NCBI GenBank assembly: GCA_035222895.1
Contig: JAVYIG010000108.1
Coordinates: forward strand, 62,001-126,000
Origin: Strongylocentrotus droebachiensis
Lineage: Eukaryota; Echinodermata; Echinoidea; Camarodonta; Strongylocentrotidae
Direction of reading: 5' to 3'
DNA: 64,000 nucleotides
The notes under the pieces are model-generated. The model did not search any database, was not told the origin of the DNA, and saw nothing but the letters and a program-made list of their open reading frames with translations. Shown in pieces: positions 1 through 11,812 of the stretch. The position numbers and the translations under genes are program-made. Every line of letters starts with the position of its first letter. Position 1 is the stretch's first letter.

Positions 1-417
1 CTTTGATTGTTGATTGTTTTTTTAAATTGCAGAAACTGTCAAGTATAAGTCGCCTATCGACAGTTGCCACTTTTTGTGTTTCCCTGGGTGACCTTAATAG
101 ACAGGTTTGACTGTATTCGGTCTGTGAATAATCAGAATAATGATCAAGATCCACATGTCTAATGAGATCAAAGATTAAGTTTCGTCATAAAATCTAACGG
201 ATCACGTGCTTAATCTATATACTGTTTGACCTGCAGCTGAGGCCGCAATAGATGAAAACAGTAGGGTATTTATCAATATTGATTCCCAGCGTGTACTTTG
301 GAATGCAGGCTAGGTCACCCAATCTGTACTTGACCCCTTCTCAAAGTACTTGTTCAACATGATAATGTTTATAGATTAAAATTGCCCTGTGATGGAGAAC
401 TTTTTACAACTATAGAA
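1..417. other. intergenic, repeat-derived
   Basis: No gene is visible. Bases 1-120 resemble a dispersed repeat whose signature (a run like AGACAGGTTTGACTGTATT) recurs near 3430-3465 and, reversed, near 5230-5250. The rest is AT-rich unique-looking sequence. Confidence 0.5.
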
Positions 418-604
418 GGCGCGGTGGCTCAGTGGTATAGAGCAGTGGTCTCGTAACCGGGAGGTCCCGGGTTCGAAACCAAGTCGATGAGCAAGTGCCC
501 TTTGGTAAGGCATTAATCCTCATTACCAAGTCCCTGGGAGAGGACTTTAAGTCGTCTGTCACCTGGTCGCTTACTTACAAGTATACACATGCCTTCTTAG
601 CAGT
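418..604 (+). mobile_element. tRNA-derived SINE
   Basis: The 5' part looks like a tRNA gene: an A-box-like TGGCTCAGTGGTATAG and a B box GGTTCGAAACC with correct spacing. It is followed by a non-tRNA body (TGCCCTTTGGTAAGGCATT...AGTCCCTGGGAGAGGACTT). A second copy with the same head and body lies at 62085-62269. The body and the imperfect acceptor-stem region argue against a functional tRNA. Confidence 0.8.
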
Positions 605-1138
605 CATGTAAAACAAACCCCCAAAACAACCAACCATGCAATACCAAGATTACCAACGTCTTTAGATAGAAATGAAAGCCGAAAGGCCTATTTCCTGACT
701 TCCGGCCATGCAAGTATCGCATAGGGTCATCTTCACATATATCCGGTATTGTTTCCGTTTGTTTGCCTCTTATACAATATTGTTTCTCTTGTCTTGCAAC
801 ATCCCCCTTGTACCGATGTTCATGAAACACTATACACAGGTCCGTGATTGGTCATACAGCGTGTCCACACACAATTTTTTTAATCCCGAAACTATAAAGA
901 AACGTCGTATAAGGAATCATCTTATAAATTCCAGGGCGTCCACACTGTCACACACACAAGAACAAGACAGTATCCAAAACTCTACAGCGAAACGTCGTAT
1001 AGGTGCGCGGTTTGCTTCTGCGGTCATGAACCGGAAGCGGAAATAAGAGGTCATGTCTCCTTTCGCGTGCTGCTGGCTTTCCTATGTTTTCATGACATGG
1101 CTCCATCTCATCTCTCAGATTTACTTTTAAAATATTAA
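605..1138. other. intergenic, no gene seen
   Basis: No supported coding region. Two near-copies of AAACGTCGTATA (about 900 and 990) and repeated GTCCACACT strings suggest an old, decayed repeat, but no boundaries can be set. Confidence 0.4.
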
Positions 1139-1186
1139 CCGATAAGTAATCTGAGGTCACTGCAGAAAGATCTGTATGTTGTACCT

Positions 1187-2470
1187 GTGGAGGTCAAAAC
1201 AAAGTCATCAGTGTGTCCAGTGCCTAAGGTCCGGCCGGCAACGACACCTGACCAACTGAGGCCCATTTCTATCACGTCAGTATTAGCACGAGTGTTTGAG
1301 GGATTCCTTGCCCGTTGGATTATTGAAGATGTGCACCATGCTATTGATCCCCAACAGTTTGGGAACATGCCCGGAACATCAATTTGCCACTACTTAATCA
1401 GTCTCTTGGATAATGCTCATCGGGGAATTGACCGACCTGGGAAGTATGTTAACTTATGCATGATCGATTTCAGTAAAGCTTTCGATCATATCAACCATGT
1501 CACAGCAATCAGAAAAATGATTGACATAGGAGTTGACCGCTCCATTCTCCCGACTATCTGTAGTTTCCTGACGCAAAGAACGCAAACTGTTCGTTATCGC
1601 GGGGTTACATCAAATCTTTCCCACCTCACTTGTGGTGTTCCTCAGGGAACTAAACTAGGACCCATTATTTTCCTGATAATGGTTAATGATGCCGCGTTGT
1701 CTACAGAAAACCGCTGGAAATATGTTGATGATCTAAGCCTTCTAGAGGTTGTCAACATGTCGGACCCTCCGCAGTTACAAACACACATTGATTATCTTGT
1801 TGATTGGTGTGAAATAAACGACATGAGGCCCAATCCAACGAAGTGCAAAACCATGCTGATCTCATTCTTGCGTAATGCACCGCCTGCCCCCCATTTGGAG
1901 ATCAATGGTAATCAGCTTGAAGTGGTTTCTTATATGAAATTACTTGGTATAACAATCCAAGATAATCTTAAATGGGATCTACACATCAAAACCATCGTCA
2001 AAAACGCATCACGCAAACTATATGTACTGAGTAAACTGAAAAGGAACGGTGTCAACACTCTGGACTTGGTATTGATATACATGATGTACATTCGTCCGTG
2101 TCTTGAATTTGGTGTACCCGTTTGGTCATCTAGTTTAACGGTTGTCCAAGTAAACAGCATTGAGCGACTGCAGAGGAGAGCATTGAGTATTATCACTGGT
2201 ACATTTCCCGACACAATGTCTTATGCTCAACTTCTGCAGTCGCTGAGTGTTGTCAGACTGTCTGAACGACGCTCTGTTCTTTGCGAAAAGTTTGCTAAGT
2301 CCCTGCTGATCTCAGACCGCCACCGCCATCTTTTACCTGAAACCAGACAAACTATCTCACGACGCACTCTCCGCAACTCTCTCCAGCTCAATACCCCCAA
2401 AATGAGAACAGAACGTTACAGGCAGTCTCCCATTCCCCACTTCACACGAATCCTGAATTCAAATTTATAG
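1187..2470 (+). CDS. LINE reverse transcriptase, C-terminal part of ORF2
   Basis: A 427-codon open frame encodes the palm, fingers and thumb of a non-LTR reverse transcriptase. Visible motifs are LRPISIT (residues 24-30), DFSKAFD with the first catalytic Asp (94-100), GVPQGTKLGP (150-159) and YVDD with the catalytic pair (179-182). A long C-terminal region follows, with LGITIQDNLKWDLHI and the WSSSL/RLQRRAL block typical of CR1/Jockey-like LINEs. The frame begins at a GTG. It is open back to a stop at 1136-1138, so no genuine start is present; this is a truncated ORF2 and not a host gene. The endonuclease domain is absent. The absence of stops over more than 1.2 kb suggests a fairly young insertion. 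Confidence 0.8.
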   Translation: MEVKTKSSVCPVPKVRPATTPDQLRPISITSVLARVFEGFLARWIIEDVHHAIDPQQFGNMPGTSICHYLISLLDNAHRGIDRPGKYVNLCMIDFSKAFDHINHVTAIRKMIDIGVDRSILPTICSFLTQRTQTVRYRGVTSNLSHLTCGVPQGTKLGPIIFLIMVNDAALSTENRWKYVDDLSLLEVVNMSDPPQLQTHIDYLVDWCEINDMRPNPTKCKTMLISFLRNAPPAPHLEINGNQLEVVSYMKLLGITIQDNLKWDLHIKTIVKNASRKLYVLSKLKRNGVNTLDLVLIYMMYIRPCLEFGVPVWSSSLTVVQVNSIERLQRRALSIITGTFPDTMSYAQLLQSLSVVRLSERRSVLCEKFAKSLLISDRHRHLLPETRQTISRRTLRNSLQLNTPKMRTERYRQSPIPHFTRILNSNL

Positions 2471-2998
2471 ATATTTTCACTCAATATTATGACCATAATA
2501 TGTGACCAAGATGTAATTAATTAATTTCTTGTCATGCCAATTAATCAGATTAATTTCATACTACCTGTAAAATGTTAGAACTATACTCTGTAAGTAAACA
2601 TAAATTGTATATTTTTAATTATCATATCTCTCGGATAATCATCTATATATAAATATATTTTTAAAGAAATGTTTACTAGGCTTAAAAAAGACTACTTATT
2701 AATTTGAAAGGGTATTACAAAATTACATATGACATTTAGATAATGGTAACAACTTATTTTAATATTTAAACGTTTTAATTGTACAATTAGAACATGTATT
2801 ACTTCACGATTGTTTGAAATTAGTTGTTTAGTTCATTAGAATCAGTAATTAATATAACAAAAAGATTGCTAAAAGTATTGATTTCTTTATTCTTGTATGT
2901 ATTTTTAATTTGTAAACTGAATTGTATGAGTCTCCGGACTTTTTATTCAGTATGTTTTTGTTTACAATAAAACCAGAATTGAAAAAAAACAAAAAAGT
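1190..2998 (+). mobile_element. 5'-truncated non-LTR retrotransposon (LINE)
   Basis: An open reverse-transcriptase frame is followed by about 500 bp of AT-rich 3' UTR, an AATAAA at 2966-2971 and an A-rich tail (2982-2996). This is the expected order for the 3' end of a LINE inserted on the plus strand. The endonuclease and most of the element 5' of the fingers are missing, as in typical 5' truncation. The exact 5' junction is uncertain (about 1140-1200), and I could not identify a target-site duplication. Confidence 0.75.
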
Positions 2999-3104
2999 CT
3001 CAAGGTTAACGGAGTTAAGAGCATGCTGCCCCTGAGTTATGAAATAATATCTCTTATGATTTTAATCAAACTTAAATAGTTCAAGAATTCAAAAGTGATT
3101 AGGT

Positions 3105-3465
3105 GGTACAGCAACCTGTCTATAGCGACCGCCTAAGGGAAACAAAAAAAAAGTGGTCCCTGTGTAGACAGGTTCCTTAAATATATTTCATTGAGAAACC
3201 ATATTTAAAGCCCCACAGTCCTACTTGTAGCTACTTGCTCTCTCTATATAGAAAACTTCCCCAATCGGTGCCTGTTGGTCCCCCATGATCCTCTTTTTAT
3301 TCTGTTAGTTGAGAGCTGATTAATGAGATAGCCACCTGTCAGTGACCTCGCTGTGCAGTGGTCTAATCCCTTCTGGCCCAGTAGTATTGACTGTCTTTAA
3401 GGGAATTAAAAAATTTGGTCTTTGTAGACAGGTGGTCACTAAAGCAGGTTTGACTGTATTTGCAT
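3105..3465. repeat. nested dispersed repeats (outer element plus TTAA-type MITE)
   Basis: The outer repeat has ends of the form ACAGCAACCTGTCTATAGCG and its reverse (TAGACAGGTGGTCACTAAAG...TTTGACTGTA). Within it, about 3205-3405, sits a ~200-bp repeat starting TTAAAGCCCCACAGTCCTAC and ending GACTGTCTTTAA. Copies of the inner repeat lie at 12531-12735, 35495-35680, 38062-38247, 50484-50686 (reversed) and 58237-58424 (reversed). Confidence 0.55.
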
Positions 3466-5158
3466 TCATTTACAGGCTTATTTAGCAAAAATCGCAAGCA
3501 AACGGACGTCTCGCGTGCTACGGGAATAAGATTAGAAACGCAATACACAAAAACCAAACACAAACCATAATGCTCGAATGTGATTGCCTTAAAATCAAGT
3601 GTAGTTTGAATTGTTTTATACCGCCTCTCTTTTCGTGTGTGCAAGAAATCCAGGTACCTCACCACAGCTTGATAATTATGGAGCGTAATTATCCATATTA
3701 CTTTTGCATTCTTTGCTAAGGAATTTGACTTGATCTCATTTCTTAAATGGCAGAAGAACTTAACGAGTCATTGGGTCAGATATAAAAAGTCAATTTTCAG
3801 GAAGCGTGGACGAATAAGAGAGAGAAAAAAAAGAGTATTTCCGTAATGAAAGATTCTCACGTTGTTTAAATCATGGATGATCAAAATAATCGAAACCAAA
3901 ACTGCATCAGTTCATAGTGAGCATAGGATGGTATATTATATGATCCCCTTTTTAGTTTGAAGACCTGGAAGAGAAACATCCTGAAATATCTCTAGAAGTT
4001 TTAAGAATAGAATAGCATTTGATCAATGGATATTTGATACGGGAATATTACTGTTAATTTCGAATAAACATGATAGCAACTCTGAAGGCTCGGTCAGATA
4101 TGACACGTGTTTATGTTAAGATGGCAACTTCGTGCAACAAAGGTTCTCATATACAGTAGGCTTGCGGGTGCACCATGTGACAAAGAGAGAGAGAGGGGGG
4201 ATTGAGGAGTCCTAAAAAGGACTCTCGGTAGGTTCTCGTGTATTCACCGAGCTCTGTGTTATAAAGTACAGATATGTGAAGTGCATATTACATTAACCTC
4301 ATCATAAAAAATAAAAGATTAATTCCTATGTGCGTAACCCTGGAGATATTTTTCGGAGGGGGGGGGGGGGGGCTTGAGTCCTCGACCCCCTCGAAATGCC
4401 CCTGTCATCACCGTATCATCGTACATCTTTACGACCCGGATACTCTTTACCTCAGTTAATAGGCCATAAAACGACCATAAAATTTGACTGACTGAAAAGA
4501 AGAAGAAAAAAAAAGAACAGCTAGAGGTGAACTTTGATTTGTTCTGTATTGCTCTATATTAGTCATGTTCACGCCACTTTTTGTTTGTTTCTCAGAATGT
4601 CTTAAAGCATTGCTTTGAAGTTTCTTGAATAAGATTTGGAAATAAATTTTAGAATCAGGTGAACTACGGAAAACAAACTTAAGGTGTTTACAAGATACTG
4701 TAAAATATATATATCGATTAAAATTTCGCCATGAAATCCGCATGCAAACATGGGAAGAAAACAAAAACAAGTACGGGGGCACTGAGTCATTGTTAAGACG
4801 TCATAATTTTCCTAGAATCAGCACAAGGATATACCTATCTCATTACGCACACATACCCTCTCCGTTCATCTCCACACAACCCCCCCCCCCTCTCTGTCTC
4901 TCTCTGACTCTCTCTCTCTCTCTCTCTCTATCTTTTTCTTCTCTCTCTCTCTCTCTCTCTTCTTCTTCTCTCTCTCTCTCTGTCTCTCTTCCTTTTCTAT
5001 TCTGATTCATAATTGAGGCTATTTAATATCCTAACATTTACCCGTTCTTTTTCATTCTCAGATGAGATCGAGACGATGATTGGTTGATCTCATGACTTCA
5101 ACAGCAGCGTAATGATGACGTCACTGACCCCGTGACATTCGAGCTCTTATACATATAT
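3466..5158. other. upstream region of the NLR gene, no gene seen
   Basis: AT-rich sequence without a supported gene. It holds a G homopolymer at about 4359-4372 and a CT-rich microsatellite at about 4890-4990. The promoter and 5' UTR of the downstream NLR gene presumably lie in the last part. A TATACATATATA string directly precedes its ATG, too close to be a conventional TATA box. Confidence 0.4.
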
Positions 5159-5302
5159 ATGGCAGAGGGCGGCACAGGTGAGCTAACCATTTTCTCTGTC
5201 AGTTTTTGTACAGTAATGAAGCCGAAATACAGTCAAACTGTCTTAGTAGCCACCTCTCTATAAAGGCCTTCTATCTGTAGTAACATACCATTATCTACCT
5301 CG

Positions 5303-5344
<42 letters not shown>

Positions 5345-8300
5345 GGGGGTTGTAGAACCTGTCTAGGAAGGCTGCCCGTTCAACAATGACCACTTTGTCT
5401 GCCTTAGAAAGGTTTGAATGTAGTTGAATTCATTCTTTGAGAATAAGTCAAACATTTGTATTTCTAGTAGTTCAACTTCGCTTGAATATTACATTCTACC
5501 GTTTAAGAAGTTTAAGGAAATAAAAAACCGTAAAACCAACAACAACAACAACATTTAAACGTCTCGTTCGGCCTGTTTTTGTGTTCGTGGTGAACAATTG
5601 ACCGCGATCAATTAAATTAAAAACAATTGACGGAATTAAATTGAATTGAAATTTAAAAAAACAAACTGGATGGATGTTTAGAATGTATGATGAATATAAT
5701 TATAGCCTATGCGGATAAACAACATACACTGTTTCCCATAAAGTTTGGATGATTTTTTTTCTTACCTCTTTTTTTGGAATGACTGTAGCAATATGATGAT
5801 TTGGTTTATACATGTATCATCTCGGAATTAAATTGATCAATCTAAAGATTCATAGAGATGATCTATAAAGCTTTGAGAAGATAAACTTTATCTGTCAAGA
5901 ATAAATCATATTGTCACAATCATTACATGAAAAAGAGGTCAGAAAATTATTCAAACTTTATAGGAAACAGTGCAGTTTCATATAGATCATTTTGCAAGCT
6001 GGTATATAGGATATTCATGAAGTTATTGAGGAAACCATGCAAGGACAACATTTTGAAGGAATGTAGCTGCTCTTCATCGGGGTCTAATCTGAATGTAATT
6101 GCGAAATTTGTAGAATCAAGTTCAACTTTCAAGCATACAAAATGGTTGTATTCTGCTTATTTCATATTAGGGTAATCATTCACAAAAATACATATATGGT
6201 TAGTGCACTGAAAATCCTAATTTTGTTTGTTCGGGTGGTTGGTCATTCAAGTTTTCAACAATTTTGAGTACATTTTACTTGTTTAAAACAGGTGAACTCA
6301 TGATGGGGACGGACGAGGAACGGCAAGTGCAAGTCAACCTTCTCTTAGATTTGTCTTTGGAGCTAGGCAGCAGCTGGAAGGACATCGGGCGTAGACTCGG
6401 CCTACTGGAAGCAGATCTTCAAAACATCGAGTCGGACTATCCAAAACAGAAAGAAAGAGGGTACCAGATGCTGCTTCAATGGCGGCAGATGACTCGACAC
6501 AAGGATCTGGTGAAGACACTTGTCCAGGGATTGCAGAGCGTTCAGCGCGTGGACCTGGCTGATAAATATGGCCCTCGATTTGAAGGTGGGATATATTGCT
6601 CAAACAATTTATGAAAAATGTTGACCTCTTATTGACATGTAGATAATAATATGATGGTTGCACCAGGACTTAATTTGGTTTTGATATGACTCATATGCTC
6701 ATGCAAAATCCATTAACGCATATGCAAAAAAAAAAAAAAAAAAAAAATGAACGTCACCCTGCGAGCACTTTGTGGTGATCGGAGGTTTATAACATTCCAA
6801 AATTTTGTGAGATGTACACATCGTTACCAACGCATAGCATATGACATTGCATATTACGAATTATTTTAGCTTGGGGAAATTAGATTATTGAGTAAACAAA
6901 TAGAGAGCTTTGTATTATCAAAAAAAACATTCGCCATAACTAATTCTGTGTATAAATGTTATTTCGAATAAGAGAGAGTTGGTGAAGGAGTACGCAAAAC
7001 ATCAAAGATTCTGCTTTAGTCAACCGTTTGTTTTCCCTACCTCTTACTTTTCTACATAGCTCTCTTTCCCAGTGAAATCGAGTCGGACGCTGCCTCACCA
7101 ACGGCCGTTGATACCAAAGAGACGCGAATGGTAGAACACCTCAAATATCACTACAAGAAACGAAACAAAGTTCCCATGGTCCCTTGGGCTGGTAAGAATG
7201 GCAAGATCGTGACAGTAGACCTAGGCAGGGTCTACACCAATCTGGTACTTCTTGTGGACATCGATAGTCCAGATCTTCCAATCCATTACCGACTAGCTTT
7301 TAAAGACTTATTCAAGGATGTGAAAGCAGTGGATGGAAACGACAATGAAATCGATGGGTGCGAGGAGACACTAGCAACATCATCTACTCGAGTTGTAGCT
7401 AGAGGAAGAACAGGCAGCGGAAAGACAACTTTCTTGTTGAAGCTGACAAGTGACTGGGCAGAGGGTAGGACAAGCCCCGTGAAAGATGCTAATGCTGTTT
7501 TCCTTCTGCAGCTGAAGAAGCTAGACCACACAAGCAACTTTGGAGCTGCTGTAGTCGACCAGCTCTTGCCTAAGAAAGACTTCACATCGCAGTTCATTGA
7601 AGAGTTCGCTGAAAAGAACCAGAAACGTGTTGCTGTTCTGCTAGATGGCTATGATGAGTTCAAAGGCAAAGGGTTGGATCAGAAGAACTGTGGGAACATT
7701 GTGAAGATGTTGAGGAAAGAATACCTACCCTTTGCACAAATCTTGATCACAACTCGCCCTGGCAGAGTGGGAGACTTCATGAAACTGGAAGACCACATCA
7801 CTGACGAATACCGACACTTACAGATCACAGGGTTTTCATCAGAAGACATCGATGCATATGTCAAGAAGATTTTCAAACGTCGGCCAGAACTTGGAGAGAA
7901 ACTACTTGCCTACCTCGAAGAGAACCATCTGAAAACAGAACTGGCTTCCCTACCTCTGATGTGCTGCGCTTTCTGCCAGTTGACAAAACTGACCGATGGA
8001 AAGGACTTCAAAGATATGAACACGATCAGCTCGCTATTCGACAAGCTCGTTAAGTGTCTCTTGAAGTATCATCCAAGATCTAAAGAGCAGAGGTCTCGAC
8101 TTCGAAGCTGGGATTCTACTAAGAAAGATGTGACAGAGGAGACATATGTCAAGAGCGGCGACATCATGAATGAAAATGAAGACGCCACTGGAGATGCAGT
8201 CTTTCAATCACGTGAGATTGATGAGGACGACCTGATCCTTCAGCTTGGAAAGGTAGGTTTGCTGGGCTTCGTCAGATCCGATGAAGAAGAACTGATCTTC

Positions 8301-10607
8301 AAACTCAAAGACTTCGAAGATTGTAAGTCAGGTGCAAGAGAAGTCGTTGCCATGGGATGTAAGGTTGGTATCCTGGTCCGAGATGAAGAAGCAGAGTATA
8401 GGCCAACACTCTACGAAGATCTAGAGATAAACAATGAAGACGGAGTAGTTGACTCGCACAACATTACCTTCGTCCTCAAAATAATTCAAGAGAAACTTGC
8501 TGGCAGTTACCTTGCTCATCTCTCTACCGGGAATGAGGAGGAGCGATGTTTCTTCAAGAAGTGTGTTGAGGATATCAGAACCCTTCAACGTGCCATAGAT
8601 CTTGGAAATGTCCTCATGTTTGCAAGCGGTGCAAACGTGGAGGCAGCTCGTACCATCATCAGCCATGTTGTAAGTCTCATGAAATCGGAAGAGGAAAACA
8701 TCAAACTCTTCATGAATGGAAAGTTGCACTACACAGAGTGTCAACGTGTCCAGAAACTCATTGAGTTCTGTCTACAGCTTAACTTTGAAAGCCAGAGCAA
8801 AGGTGAACTAAATGATGTACTGATTCCACTGATGTCTGGCTGCAGTCGTCTCCGACTCGTCGGAATCTCTAGCTACGTCACAAAGTCACTCGGGTATTTT
8901 CTCCAGCACGGCAGGGGAATCTCCATCAAGTCGCTCGAGCTCATTCGCCTGCACCTGAACTCTAGTTCAGAGTTCCGGGAATTCCTCAACTCGTTTCCTG
9001 GCTTGGAGAACGATGTGTCGGATTCATTGAAAAGGAAGAGGCGAAGGAGAAAGAAACAGAGTGAGGAACCCCTGACGGAAGAAAAGAGAAGAGAGAAGTT
9101 AAGAGAAGGAGTAACTAAAGGAAGAGAAATACCGAAGTACCTCCTACAGCGTCCAGATGATACTTTCCTTGCGGTGTTGCCTCTATGGGAACAGGTCAAT
9201 CAGATGCAGATGAGCGAATGGAATTTCGGACCTGTCATTGATGGTTTGGAGCGATGTCCTGTCGAAGAGCTCATTCTAAATGGGGTCAAAGCCAATCCTG
9301 CAGACTGGGAAAGGTTGTTCAGGATGTTCTCAAATTCATCCTTTACGTCCCTGAAGAGATTGACCCTCAGCATGAATGAAATAAGCGATGAGTGCCTTGC
9401 TAAGCTCGTACCTGGTCTTTCCTGCCAATCTAACCTGACTCAACTGAAGTTATCAGGAAATGAAGTAGGACCTGACTTCCTAGACGCCTTGGAAGAGTGT
9501 CCAATGATGGAGAATCTCGAGGAGCTTGTTCTGGAGAAGACTGATATGGATTCAGAGAGCATCGAACAACTTGGAGACCTTCTCAAGCACTTCCCCTCAC
9601 TTTCTGCACTTGATATTCGGCGCAACACCTGCTCAGATGACACCTCCATTATCAACATACTGGACGGAGTACAACACTGTCCACAACTGGATAAGCTTAT
9701 GATCTCTCTGCATCACGTCACAGAGAAAGCCCTCAATCATCTCCAGACGAAGGTGGATACCCTTGCTCGTTTGAAGGAACTTCATCTCGTCCATACACCA
9801 GTCCCAGAGAAGGTCATCGCGTGTGCTGCAGGAATCCTTCCAGTCATGCCCAATCTAGAAGACTTGAGGATATCGGGCACACCCCCAGACAAATCCAAGC
9901 CACATGTCGAGGGCACAGCAAGGGTCTCATGTGAAGTTGCTGATCTCTTCTCGAACGCTATCCTAGCGACTCCTTCTTTGAGGTTTCTGAGCATCCTCTA
10001 CACCCCCTTTGGACCAGACAGCTTTGTCGACCTGTTGGAAAAGAGTTCAGAAGCAACTAAAGCAGGACTGCAAACGCTAAGGTAATTGTTACAGAAATTC
10101 AAAAGTTTCTTTATTTTCAATACGTCATTACAAAATTACAAATGTAACATCTTGCCGCATTACTTAAGATTCGTGCAACCAATATTGAAAATAGATAAAA
10201 ATGGTAAACCGATCTCGGTCCTTTCAAGTTTTGGAAAAATCTCATAAGTTAAGAACAAAGTTCTGATGACAGTATTTTAACTTTTTCCTTTTGTTCTTTT
10301 ACGAGCAACACTTTGTTAAGTACAATGATCTAACGACAGACCTTTATTCTGGGTAAATTGTCAACTCGACTTTCAAAATAGTGGCTGTCATTTAGACCAA
10401 ACGGCTCCCCCCCCCCCATCAATTTGTCTCTTTTTTTTTTAGTGTTTATACTCCCAGCTCCAATCCCGTTTCTTTAACCTGTTTTCCTTTCTCGATCTCC
10501 TTTTCTCACCAACCGCTAGGTTTTCAAAGGCATGCATTCCGGAGGAAGAAGAAGTCCGTCGCCACGTGCGGAACGCTGAGAAGACATTTCTCCGTATCTG
10601 GGTTTGA
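5159..10607 (+). CDS. NLR-family immune receptor (Death-NACHT-LRR)
   Basis: Exons 5159-5177, 6292-6585, 7060-10081 and 10520-10607 join in frame to 1140 codons plus TGA; all three introns are GT-AG and every phase agrees. Exon 1 encodes only MAEGGT plus one base, a short leader. Exon 2 is a Death domain (WKDIGRRLGL...IESDYPKQKERGYQML). Exon 3 holds the NACHT NTPase, with Walker A GRTGSGKT at about residues 220-227 and Walker B LLDGYDEF at 298-305, then a winged-helix/helical region and leucine-rich repeats at about 840-1110. The last exon adds about 29 charged residues (EEEEVRRHVRNAEKTFLRIWV). In animals this architecture belongs to cytosolic pattern-recognition receptors: the LRRs sense, NACHT oligomerises and Death recruits adaptors. 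Echinoids carry very many of them. A K/R-rich run, KRKRRRRKKQ (about 762-771), lies before the LRRs. The ligand is unknown. The short first and last exons rest on splice and phase logic alone. Confidence 0.88.
5225..5425. repeat. dispersed repeat with GA/G microsatellite in NLR intron 1
   Basis: The ends read ATACAGTCAAACTGTC (left) and GAAAGGTTTGAATGTA (right), an imperfect inverted pair. They belong to the same family as the outer repeat at 3105-3465. The centre is a (GA)n run passing into a G homopolymer (about 5304-5349). Confidence 0.5.
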
Positions 10608-11213
10608 GTGATCTTTAAGAACATTTGAAATGACTCGTCATCACCTCTTAAAGAGAAGGTTGAGTTCTGGGAAGAGGTGAAAAATAATTTGTGAGCGTTA
10701 TCATTCTTATTATGCAAGTGTGGAAGAACACCAGATAAGACATGTTCCTTGAAAAGCATGGCTCTTCAAATGCCTTCATATACTAAATATGTCATGGAAC
10801 ATCGTAAAACTCGGGGGTAGGATTTTTACGCCACGTGTTCGCGTAGTCCCATATACATCTTTCTGTGTACAGTGTTTGTAACTTTACCAAGACTTGGCCA
10901 AATTTCTTATCATTTTGATGATTCCAGAACCTTGCAATACACACAAATTCTTATATGCTAGATGATCAACCTTTTCTGGTCGATTCTTTCACAATGCAAT
11001 CGCATGACCAGAACTCAACTTCATCTTTAAAGGGGCACGTTCCCGCCAGTGTAGTTATCAGAACGTGCCATCTGCGTAAGAGCCGTATTCTGTTGGTGTC
11101 AATAGGCAGTTATAGCACCGTCCGCCAGCGAGTACGTATTTCGAACGCCCTCTGAAATACGGGGAACATGCCCCCTTTAGGAACCTTTGACTTGCTTGAA
11201 GCTTTGTTCTTAC
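10608..11213. other. 3' flank of the NLR gene, no gene seen
   Basis: This should contain the 3' UTR. I saw no canonical AATAAA within about 600 bp of the stop. No further coding exon was recognised. Confidence 0.4.
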
Positions 11214-11324
11214 TAGTGCTGTAATATCACGGATATCTCCAATTCCGTTTAACCGCCAGTCAAAACCGGACGGTTTTCGGTTAAACGAATAAAAAATTAA
11301 ATTTAAAAAAAAAAAAAAAAAAAC

Positions 11325-11361
<37 letters not shown>

Positions 11362-11812
11362 ACCGACTCTGTCGGCAGCAAGCCAGGACTTTCATTTAAC
11401 TGCGAGGTGCATTTGAAGGCGCTGATTTGTAACAATGTCGTTTTTAGAAGAATGTGTAAGATCATTAATGTAAATAAAAAAAACAGTAGAGGACCTAGGA
11501 TAGAACCTTGTGGTACGCCATGTGTAAAAGTTGGATGAATTTTTATTATAAAGTACATATTGAAGATGACAGACAAATTGGAGTGTTGTTTTAGTTTCGG
11601 AGTGGTGAGTCAAAAAACAGATTACTGAGCTGGGAGACATTGCCAGGTGGAGGGGCATAAATCGAAACTTAAAAAAAAAAAGAAAAAAAAAAAAAAACGA
11701 TTTTTTTTTTTTTTTTTTTTTTTTTTTCGTTTAACCGAAACCGTCCAATTGAAAACGGAATCCGCCATCGGCGGTCGGATACCGGACGGTTAAACGTTTG
11801 GTTACAGCACTA
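11214..11812. mobile_element. hAT-like non-autonomous element with 8-bp target duplication
   Basis: Inverted ends read TAGTGCTGTAA (11214) and TTACAGCACTA (ending 11812). They are bracketed by perfect 8-bp direct repeats, GTTCTTAC at 11206-11213 and 11813-11820. An 8-bp duplication with YAGNG-type ends is the hAT hallmark. Subterminal copies of the GTTTAACCG motif occur in both orientations inside each arm. Both arms contain an A-run, CGA, then a T-run, and between them lies a minus-strand reverse-transcriptase fragment. No transposase is present, so it could only have been mobilised in trans. Confidence 0.85.
11380..11660 (-). pseudogene. LINE reverse-transcriptase fragment inside the hAT-like element
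   Basis: Two overlapping minus-strand frames together read THGVPQGSILGPLLFF and then FIYINDLTHSSKND, the conserved palm region of non-LTR reverse transcriptases. A frameshift falls between them. The fragment ends in homopolymer runs and is clearly dead. It differs from the LINE at 1190-2998, which has GVPQGTKLGP at the same motif. Confidence 0.7.

Noticed and set aside
418-604. True tRNA gene
   Set aside because: A and B boxes are present but a SINE body follows, the acceptor stem does not close convincingly, and the unit is repeated at 62085.
5148-5160. TATA box for the NLR gene
   Set aside because: TATACATATATA abuts the start codon, leaving no room for a transcription start upstream of the ATG.
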